Part shown: piece after piece, positions 16,417 to 24,200 of the stretch
Layout: each line of letters begins with the position of its first letter
How positions within the stretch are numbered: the first letter of the stretch is position 1
DNA from: Elusimicrobiota bacterium
GTDB lineage: Bacteria; Elusimicrobiota; Elusimicrobia; UBA1565; UBA9628
Assembly: GCA_023249645.1 (NCBI GenBank)
Contig: JAHFCF010000005.1
Span: 1-64,000, forward strand
Length of the DNA: 64,000 bases
Reading direction: 5' to 3'
Notes under the pieces: generated by a model
The model's database searches: none
What the model saw: only the letters and a program-made list of their open reading frames with translations
What the model was told of the DNA's origin: nothing
Program-made: the position numbers and the translations under genes

Positions 16417-16841
16417 CGGGTGGGGACCTCCAGGCTTTCCAACAGGGCCCTGGCCTTGGGCACGTTCTCGACCGCGATGAAGATGCGCGAGACCTCGCCG
16501 GCGCCGGCAGCTCCGGCGGCTGAGGAGCCGTACACCGTGGTGATGTTGATCTTCCCATCGGCCAAGGCTTTGGCGATGCGGGAAAACCCACCGGGTTTGT
16601 TGTTCACTTCCACGGCCAGGACATTCGTCTCCACGCTGGAGAATCCACCGGAGGAGAGGATGGCGGAGACTTCGGCGTCCGGCGACACGGCCAGGCGCAC
16701 CACCCCGGAGTCGTCGCGGACTTCCGAGGCGACGCCCAGGATGTTGACCTCTTTTTCCGTCAAAAGACGCAGCAGGCCGCTCAAGGCGCCCGGCCGGTTG
16801 GGCATGAAGATGCTGAACTGCTTGAGGATATCGACTTTCAC
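16413..16841 (-). CDS. Tandem ACT domain protein
   Basis: The 142-aa protein starts with GTG and contains two ACT domains. The first (about 8-70) has FMPNRPGALSGLLRLLTEKEVNILG and the second (about 75-140) has VEVNNKPGGFSRIAKALADGKINIT. ACT domains bind small ligands, often amino acids. No catalytic domain is attached, so a regulatory role is likely. A Gly/Ala-rich loop (GSSAAGAAGAG) interrupts the second domain. It is coupled to the HEAT-repeat gene. Confidence 0.8.
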   Translation of the reverse strand: MKVDILKQFSIFMPNRPGALSGLLRLLTEKEVNILGVASEVRDDSGVVRLAVSPDAEVSAILSSGGFSSVETNVLAVEVNNKPGGFSRIAKALADGKINITTVYGSSAAGAAGAGEVSRIFIAVENVPKARALLESLEVPTR

Positions 16842-16863
16842 GCGAACGCTCCTGATGCGGGAT

Positions 16864-17682
16864 TCAGTTGAAGACAGGGTATTGTAGCGCCTTATTCAGG
16901 GCGTTGGCAACCTTGGCCAGGAAGGGACGCTCAAAGGGGCCGCCGATTTCCAGAAGGCGGCCATCTCCGGTCAGGTAGTAGAGCGCGCGATCATCCGTTT
17001 TCTGGAGGGGCGTGGAGATCGTCCACTTGACGATGACCTGCATGCCGGCGACCGGGTTCTCGACGGAGCCGGCGTTGAGCAGGCCCTTGTCGGGGATCTC
17101 GACGGAGAGCTGGAAGTCGTAGCCCCAACCGATCTCGACATGCACGGGCTGCACGGTGACCGCGGTCAGATATCTGCCCTGATTGTTGTAGCTGCCGTTG
17201 TATGAGCGCAGGACTTGGTAGCGCACGGCGACGACTTCCCGTCCGAGCTTGTTTTTTGCCGAGAATCCGTAGACGGGGCCCTGGGGCGGGGTCCAGCCTT
17301 GCAGTCGGTTCCACTGGGTGACCCCGTCCGGGGTGGCCGTGGCGTAGAGGGTCTTGATGTCGTCGGTCGGCTTGTTCTCTTTGATGATGTTCCAGATCTT
17401 GGCGCCGAGGTTGACGATCTCGCCGATCATGACGACGGGGTTGACGCTTTCCTTGGGTTGTGCGTCCTGCGCGGGTTTGGGTGCGGTGAAAGTTTTTTCT
17501 GGATCGCAGTTCTTGGTTCCCTGCGGATCGCAGTTCTCGGCGCGGATCGTGCCGGGAGCGAATGTGTAAAGTTCGGGATGGGTCTGGGCGGCTTGCCGCA
17601 TCTCTGAAGTGAATTCAGCGGCGGAGAGGAGACCGGGTGCGAGGAACAGCAGGGCGATGATGACTGCTCGGCGTGCAATCAT
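16864..17682 (-). CDS. Secreted protein of unknown function
   Basis: The 272-aa protein has a signal peptide (MIARRAVIIALLFLAPGLLSAAE) and no recognised domain. The mature part has a cysteine pair in a repeated unit (ENCDPQGTKNCDPEK), a short hydrophobic helix (VVMIGEIVNLGAKIWNIIKE) and a beta-rich C-terminal half with many aromatic residues (VHVEIGWGYDFQLSVEIP). It may be an outer-membrane-associated or periplasmic protein. A strong GGAGG Shine-Dalgarno precedes the ATG. It diverges from the RDD gene. Confidence 0.7.
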   Translation of the reverse strand: MIARRAVIIALLFLAPGLLSAAEFTSEMRQAAQTHPELYTFAPGTIRAENCDPQGTKNCDPEKTFTAPKPAQDAQPKESVNPVVMIGEIVNLGAKIWNIIKENKPTDDIKTLYATATPDGVTQWNRLQGWTPPQGPVYGFSAKNKLGREVVAVRYQVLRSYNGSYNNQGRYLTAVTVQPVHVEIGWGYDFQLSVEIPDKGLLNAGSVENPVAGMQVIVKWTISTPLQKTDDRALYYLTGDGRLLEIGGPFERPFLAKVANALNKALQYPVFN

Positions 17683-17785
17683 GGGATGCCTCCGTTGGTT
17701 GATTGGGATCTGTGGGAAGTTTAACGCCGCTATCCGATCGGGGGAGGGCCAAAGGACCTAGATCGATATAGGTCTAAAGACCTAC

Positions 17786-17815
17786 TTGCTTTTCTGTTGC
17801 TGGAGAGTCTATACT
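17786..17815 (+). promoter_or_regulatory. Promoter of the RDD gene, leaderless
   Basis: TTGCTT (17786-17791), an 18-nt spacer and TATACT (17810-17815). The ATG at 17824 begins 8 nt after the -10 box. Just upstream, nested inverted repeats built on AGGTC/GACCT (17752-17783) may form an operator. Confidence 0.6.
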
Positions 17816-17823
17816 TAATCACG

Positions 17824-18645
17824 ATGCCAGAGATTTCCCCCCTTCAGAATGCTCCCCAGGAGCTTGTCTGCGCCAAGTTCGGCGACCGCTTCGTCGCTTA
17901 TGCCCTGGACACGATCCCTTTCGTCGCCGGCTTCATCGCCACGCTCTTCATCGTCATGGTCCGGCTTCAGGCCCTACCGCCGGTGCCGCGCTCGGTCGAG
18001 CGGCTCGGCGCTTGGTGGCTCGGGCTCATGCTTCTGTATCAATTCGCGGGCAACCTCTGCGGCGCCAGCATCGGCAAGAGGCTCATGGGACTCAAGGTCG
18101 TGCGTCAGGACGGCACCTCCTTGGGATTTTTTCGCAGCTTCGTACGCACCCTCGGATGGGTCCTGAGCACGCCCTTTTTTAATTTCGGATTCCTCATCGC
18201 GCTCTTCCATCCGCAGACGCGCACCCTGCACGACATCCTCTCCGGCGCTGTCGTCATCGAAGCGAGACCCAAGAGCCGGTCGGAGACCTTCGTCTTGGCC
18301 GTCGCCGGACTCATCACGGCCGCGGGGCTCTTCTTCGGACAGATCTATTGGAACATGACCCGATCTTTGCCCTCGGATCTCTTGGCCATCCAGAAGGCGC
18401 AGGAGGGGCTCGTCATCCTTGCGCGCATCGAGGAGGCTTACCAGGTCCAGAACGGGTCCTACACGAAGTCGTTGAACGATCTGGCCGAAGCCAGCGGCAA
18501 CGTGGAGGAATTCAAGAGATCCATGCTGGAGATCTTCGACCCCTATCTCTTCCGCGTCGAGGCCGGCACGAGGCGCTATCGGATCTCAGCCGCGGCTAAG
18601 GACCGTCATAAGACCCGAGTCTCCATCGAAGGGCCCCTTCCTTAA
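17824..18645 (+). CDS. RDD family membrane protein with pilin-like tail
   Basis: The 273-aa protein has an RDD domain (about 15-150): GDRFVAYALDTIPF, GASIGKRLMGLKVV and LHDILSGAVVIEA are typical, with three or four membrane helices. A further helix (about 160-180) leads to an extracytoplasmic region (QKAQEGLVILARIEEAYQVQNGSYTKSLNDLAE) that resembles the globular part of type IV pilin-like proteins. RDD proteins are poorly characterised and sometimes linked to ion transport. The ATG at 17824 is chosen over an upstream in-frame non-ATG start because of the -10 box. It overlaps the convergent glycosyltransferase by 4 nt. Confidence 0.75.
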   Translation: MPEISPLQNAPQELVCAKFGDRFVAYALDTIPFVAGFIATLFIVMVRLQALPPVPRSVERLGAWWLGLMLLYQFAGNLCGASIGKRLMGLKVVRQDGTSLGFFRSFVRTLGWVLSTPFFNFGFLIALFHPQTRTLHDILSGAVVIEARPKSRSETFVLAVAGLITAAGLFFGQIYWNMTRSLPSDLLAIQKAQEGLVILARIEEAYQVQNGSYTKSLNDLAEASGNVEEFKRSMLEIFDPYLFRVEAGTRRYRISAAAKDRHKTRVSIEGPLP

Positions 18646-20231
18646 TATTCCAACAGAGCCCAGGGGCCGAACACCTGCACCGAGCGGGCGGCGTTGGGCG
18701 AATGCAGGCTCAAGAGGTAGGCCACGTCGCGGCGGCGGCACGCCACGAACACGGTCTTGCCGGGCAAGGGCAGGGCCCGGATAGCTTCCTCGCCGCCGAA
18801 GCGTTCTTGGAGGATCCGTTCATCCCTGGCGGCGTACTCGAGTTCCCCCCGCCAGTTGAGCAGTTTGTCTACGCGCCGGCCGGTATAGAAGGGCAGACCA
18901 TGGAGATAGATCCCATAGCCGTAAACCAGGTCGCCGGGTTTTTGGCGGCTTCGGACAGTCTCGGCCAGTTCGCGGCAGGAAAGATCGCTCATCGCATTGT
19001 TGAGTCCGCCTAAAAACAATCCCCCCGTGATCAGTCCAGCCAGCGCGCCCGTGAGCAGGGGCTTGAAATCCAGGCTTTGGCAGAGCATGGCCGTTCCCAG
19101 AGATGCCAACATGGCCGCAGCGAGAGCGATCAGCCATGGGGAATGGGGCACGTCGGCCGGGATGAAGCGCGCGGCCGGATAAGCCGCGGCTGCGGCCAGG
19201 AGGAGAAGGATCCCCAGGATGGCGCTGATGCGCTTGAGCCACTTCGGCGCTGGTTCCTGCAAGGCGTGCGCGCCTAGGATGCAGAGGTGCGGGAACACGG
19301 GCAGGATATAGCTGATGAGTTTGGATTGGGAAGTGGAGAAGAAGGCCGTGACCAGCGCGGCCCAGGCGGCCAAGGCCAGGCCTCGGCGGTCCGAAAAAGA
19401 GCGGATGATCCCGCCCAAGATGGATGCAGCCCAGGGCAGAAGTCCCGCGGGCAGGACGAGCAGGAAGAAATACCAGGGATTGGAGCGGTTGAATTTCTGG
19501 GTCAGGAACCTCTGGACATGATGCTCGTAGAAGAAGAAGCGCAGGAATCCCGGATGGCGATGTTCCATGAGGAGAAACCACGGCGCGGCGATGATGAGGA
19601 AGAGCAGCGGACCGGCCGGGCGCAGAAGAGCTAAGAAGCGGCTGCGGCTTTCCTTGAGGATGAGCCAGAGGGCTCCGGCCCAAAGGATCGGGAAGACGAT
19701 GCCGATGAGTCCCTTGCTTAAAAAGGCCAGACCCGCGAAGGCCCAGGCGGCCGGCGCGGCCCAGGCCGCATCCTCAGGCTTGAGCACGGCCCTCAAGAGC
19801 AGGCCCGAGCACCACAAAAGCCAGACGGTCAGGCCGAGATCCGGCGTGATGTAGTGGGATAGGAAAAAATACAGGCCGGATGTCCCCAGCATGAGAGCCG
19901 CTGTTTTGCCGGTCTTGTCATCATAGAGCCAAGCTCCCAGCCAGGCCGTGCCCAAGAGTCCCAGCACGGCCAACAGGGCCATCGGCAAGCGGGCCGCGGC
20001 CTCGCTCACGCCAAAGACCTTGCAGGAAGAGGCGCTCAGCCAATACCAGAGGGGCGGTTTCTCCACGTAATCGAGCTCATTGAGATGGGGAGTGGCCCAC
20101 TGGCCGGAAGCGACCATCTCGCGCGGGATCTCCGAGTAGCGCGCGTCATCCACCTCGACGAGAGGATGCCCGAGGCTCCAGAAAGGCGCCGTGGCGGCGA
20201 GCGCGAGGAGAAGCCAGAATCCGCGGCTCAT
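18642..20231 (-). CDS. ArnT-like family 39 glycosyltransferase
   Basis: The 529-aa polytopic protein has the GT39/ArnT hallmark in its first extracytoplasmic loop: DDARYSEIPREM (D and E as catalytic acids) and EKPPLWYWLSA. About 12 membrane segments and a soluble C-terminal domain follow. Enzymes of this fold use polyprenyl-phosphate sugars to glycosylate lipid A, other lipids or proteins. The ATG at 20231 overlaps the PorV-like stop by 4 nt, so it is translated with a PorV-like protein and a huge surface protein. That context suggests modification of the secreted cargo or of an anchor lipid (inference). Confidence 0.85.
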   Translation of the reverse strand: MSRGFWLLLALAATAPFWSLGHPLVEVDDARYSEIPREMVASGQWATPHLNELDYVEKPPLWYWLSASSCKVFGVSEAAARLPMALLAVLGLLGTAWLGAWLYDDKTGKTAALMLGTSGLYFFLSHYITPDLGLTVWLLWCSGLLLRAVLKPEDAAWAAPAAWAFAGLAFLSKGLIGIVFPILWAGALWLILKESRSRFLALLRPAGPLLFLIIAAPWFLLMEHRHPGFLRFFFYEHHVQRFLTQKFNRSNPWYFFLLVLPAGLLPWAASILGGIIRSFSDRRGLALAAWAALVTAFFSTSQSKLISYILPVFPHLCILGAHALQEPAPKWLKRISAILGILLLLAAAAAYPAARFIPADVPHSPWLIALAAAMLASLGTAMLCQSLDFKPLLTGALAGLITGGLFLGGLNNAMSDLSCRELAETVRSRQKPGDLVYGYGIYLHGLPFYTGRRVDKLLNWRGELEYAARDERILQERFGGEEAIRALPLPGKTVFVACRRRDVAYLLSLHSPNAARSVQVFGPWALLEY

Positions 20232-21229
20232 CGTTCGCGGTAGCTGCGCGACGCTTTGGCCGGCAGGTTGAAGCTGATGGAGAAGCGGTGCACTTGGCCC
20301 AGAACGCCCATGGGGGTGAAGGCGTAGTCGAAGGAAAAATCCGAGATGGAGAGCCCGACCCCCAGGTTCATGCCGTTCAAGGGCCCCAGATCGCTTAGGT
20401 TGAGGGTGGTGTAGCCCGCGCGCAGCATGGCCTTGACCGCCTCCTGGATCTCCAGGGTGTATTCGCATCCCGCGGCGCCGTAAGGGGCATTGTTGATGGG
20501 CAGGTCGACGTCGGCGGATAAGATCAGGTTGGAGAGGGGGTGCAGCGCGCCCCCGAACTTGACGCGTAGGGGCAGGGTGTCTCGGGTGCTGCCGAACTTC
20601 TGGCCCACGCCCATGTTCTGAACCACGGCTCCCAGGTCGTAGCCGAGGCTGTTGGTATAAAAGCGGGCCTGCAAGCCGATGTCGCCGCCGTAGCCGTCGG
20701 CATGCGCCAGCAGATCCGAGTGGATCCAGCGGCCTGTCGCGCCCAGGGCGACGTCCATGTCGCTGTCCGAGAGGTCGTAGACGGACTGTCCCCACCCGAG
20801 TTCCGCCACGTAGTTTCGGGGATGGAAGGTGCCCATGTCGTTGGCCGAGATGTCGGTGTGCGTGATCGCGCCCAGGTCTTGGTAGCGCAGGCCGGCGGCG
20901 AGCACCGAGGTGCTGTTGACGCGCTGGGCGTAGGAGAGCGACTGGTAGCTGACGTCGGCCACGTAGTTGCTGTACATGGCGCCCGCAGACAACCGTGGGA
21001 CTTTGGCCAGGCCTGCGGGATTCCAATAGATGGAATAGGCATCGTCCGCGACCGCGGTGTAGGCGCCGGCCATGGCGATGCCGCGCGCGCCGATGTCCAA
21101 GAGGAGGAACTCGGAGCCGGCGGTCCCGATGGCCGCGCTGGAGAAGTCGGAGGTGGCCAGCGCCGGCGCGGCGAAGAGCGCGGCCGCCAGGGCCAGGGCC
21201 AGGGAACGTCTGAGGATGTCGATCTTCAT
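20228..21229 (-). CDS. PorV/PorQ-like outer membrane barrel (UPF0164)
   Basis: The 333-aa protein has a signal peptide and the PorV-family signature near the N-terminus: GSEFLLLDIGARGIAMAGAYTAVADD followed by YWNPAGLA. The rest is amphipathic beta strands of a FadL-like barrel. In type IX secretion PorV receives substrates carrying C-terminal sorting domains and passes them to the attachment complex. The upstream coupled gene encodes exactly such a protein. The ATG overlaps the upstream stop by 4 nt. The core T9SS genes are not in this window. Confidence 0.8.
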   Translation of the reverse strand: MKIDILRRSLALALAAALFAAPALATSDFSSAAIGTAGSEFLLLDIGARGIAMAGAYTAVADDAYSIYWNPAGLAKVPRLSAGAMYSNYVADVSYQSLSYAQRVNSTSVLAAGLRYQDLGAITHTDISANDMGTFHPRNYVAELGWGQSVYDLSDSDMDVALGATGRWIHSDLLAHADGYGGDIGLQARFYTNSLGYDLGAVVQNMGVGQKFGSTRDTLPLRVKFGGALHPLSNLILSADVDLPINNAPYGAAGCEYTLEIQEAVKAMLRAGYTTLNLSDLGPLNGMNLGVGLSISDFSFDYAFTPMGVLGQVHRFSISFNLPAKASRSYRER

Positions 21230-24200
21230 CGGATGATGGCCAGTTTGAGGATCTTCTTGCCGTTGCCTTCAATGACCACGAAATACACGCCGCTGGCGAC
21301 CGGCCGCCCCCCGCGGCCGACGCCTTTCCAGGTCACGATCCCCGAGGCGCTGGCCGTCTGGTCGAGGAGCATCTCGCCTAAGAGCGTGAAGATCCTCACG
21401 CGCGCGCTCGTCGGGATCTGGTCGATGGTGACGTAGCCGTCGGTGGCCGTGTAGAAGGGATTGGGATAGATCCGGGCCGTGTCCGGGCTGGCGGCCGCCG
21501 TGATGCTCGCGACCTGGTAGATGGAGAGGTGGTTGAGCTGGACCGTGAGGGTGCGGCCGACAGTGTCGACCGTGGTGGGCACCGGCACGCATTGTCCCCC
21601 CACAGGGTCGTAGCGCATCATCACCAGGTGAGAGGTGTCCGCGATGCCGTCAGCGACGGGATCATAGGCCAGGGTGAAGAAGAGCGGGTTGACCGGCTGC
21701 AGGGAGGGGCTCGGCGTCACCGAGAAGGCCATATGCGAGTTGCCGTTGCTGCAGGGGGAGGCCGTCGTGGCGGGGTAGGTGGAGACGGTCAGGGTGGTAT
21801 CCGAGGGGAAGGAGCCGGCGGTGGCGCGCAGGGTCACCGCACGGGTGTTGGGCGCCAGGCCGATGGTCCCGCTGATGGAGGAATCCTTGAGGGAGGAGGC
21901 CAAGAGCGCCAGAGAGCCGAGGGCGCCGCCGCCATTGAAGGTGATGGTGGTCTGGGAATTGGAGTAAGCGGTGGGCAGACCCAAGGGATTCTGCGCCTGC
22001 ACCTGGATGGTGTAGGTCGTGGAGGTCAGCAGGCCCGTGATGGTGGTCGTGGTTGAGGAGAAGCCTTGAGAGAAGAAGACGGCCGTGGCGATGTATTGAT
22101 CGAAGGTGGAGGTCGTGTAGGTGACCTGATAGGTGGCCGAGGAGGTGTTCCCATTGGCGTCCCAGGCCACGCTGATGCTCGACGGGGTCGTGCCGGTGAT
22201 CCTCAGATTGGCCGGCGTCTGAGCCTGGGTCCAGGTGCTGATCAAGACCGGCCAGACGGTCGTCGTGGTCAAGGAGATGCCGTCGCCGTTGTAGGACTGC
22301 ACGCCGATCGTGTAGACCTGCGCCGGCGAGAGGCCCCCGAAGCTGAAGGATTGCGTTCCCAGGCCTTGCGAGGTCATGGTCGAGAGGGTGAAGGTGCTGA
22401 TCGTGATGTCCGTGCCTGTGGTCAGCCGCAGTTTGTAGAGGGTGCCGGCGGGGTTGCTGCCCGGGGGAGTGCTGGAATTCGCCCCGGACCAGGAGATCGT
22501 GATCGAGCCGGTGCTGGTGACGGGGTTGACATGGGCGTCGACGGGGAGGTTGGCCCAGGTGTAGACGGTCGTGGGGGTCGAGAGGGTTCCTTCGCCTCCA
22601 CTCGTCACGGCGCTGACCTGCAGGGAGCGCAGGGAATTGACGCCGAGGCCGGAATCCTCGAAAGTGCACGCCGTTGCGCATGCCGGCACGGTCGCGAAGT
22701 GCGCGCCCGGGCTGGTCGTGTAGTAGACGTTGTAAGTGACGCCCGCGCCGGCGCTCGTCCATTGCCACCGGATGCTGGCCGTGGAATCGGCGACTCCTTG
22801 CACATTCGTGACCGAGGCCCTGGTCCAGGCTGAGACCGTGGCGGTGAAGACGGAAAAAGAGCCGGCCAGATTGGCGGCGCGCACGCGGAAGTAATAGGTG
22901 GTGCTCTGGTCCAGGGGCGTGACGGTCACGGTCGTGGTCGTGATGCCGACAGCCGTCGGGTAGGGCGTGGAGACGAAAGCCGAGAAATCCGCGCTCGTGG
23001 CATAGCTGATCTCGTAGAGGGTGCCTTGCCCGTTGCTGTTGGAACTCCAAGCGAGCTGGACGCTGTTGAAGGTGATCGTCCCGACCGCCGGGGCCGCTGG
23101 TGCATTGGGCAGCGTGTAGTAGGTGGCTGAGACGGCCAGCGAGGTGGGCGCGGCGTCTCCCGTGATCGAGTAGGGCAGCACCTCGATCTGATGGGTGGCG
23201 CTGGGCGTGAGCCCGGTGAAGGTATAGCTGGTGGAAGGCGCGGTCGCCACCCAGACCCCGGAGGTGGCCTGATAGATGTTGTAGCCGTTGGAATCCGTCC
23301 CTGTCGCGCTCCAGGTGTAGGTGATAGAATTGGTGCTGATGGCCGTCGCGGCGGGAGACGTCGCGCCGCTGGCCGGCTTGGGCGGCCCGGATTGGACCAG
23401 GAGGGCTTGGGAGAGCTGGGCGTTGGCGCCCACGCGGACCTGATACCAGCCGAAGGGGATCGTGGATTGCGCCAGCGCGACCGTGATGGAGGAGTCGATG
23501 GTGGACCAAAGGCCATTGGGGTAGGTCACATTGTTCGTGTAGATCTGCGTGGTCAGATCCACAAGGAAGCCGGAATCCCCCATGGCCTGCAGGATGAGGC
23601 GCGGATGATGGTGGTCGGAATTCGCGCTGGCCGAGCCCCCCCCCGAAGCCTCGGTCACGCCCTTGAAATTGCTCCCCGTGACCGTCATCTGCGTGCTGAA
23701 GATCGTGGGGGTGACGGCCGTCATGCTGGCCACGCGCAGCGTGGGCGACCCCCCCACGCTATAGGCATCGGGCGTTTCAGCGTAGAAATCGGACTGGATG
23801 GTGCTGGCGGCGCCGGAGCCGCCGTAGCCGCCGATGAGATAGACGCTGTTGTTGGAGGCCAAGGTCATGGTGTGGTAGGCCATGGGCGCGGCCAGGGTGG
23901 CGAAGGACGCCGGTGAGCTCCAGGCGCCGGCCGCGACGTCGTAGATCTCAGCCGAGGAGAGCGGGCTGCCCAGCTCCGAGACGGCCTGGACGCCGCCGGC
24001 GACCAGGACCTGGCCGTTGGGCAGGAGCGTTGCCGTGTGATTGTACCGGGCGGTCCCTAGAGGGCTGGCCGTGCTCCAGGCATTGGCGGCCGGATCATAA
24101 AGGTAAGCCGCATTTGTTTCCCAGGACCCATCGTTTCCACCGGCCACGAGCACCCGGCCGTCAGGCAAAAGCGTTGCCGTGTGGGAGAAGAGGCTGCGGC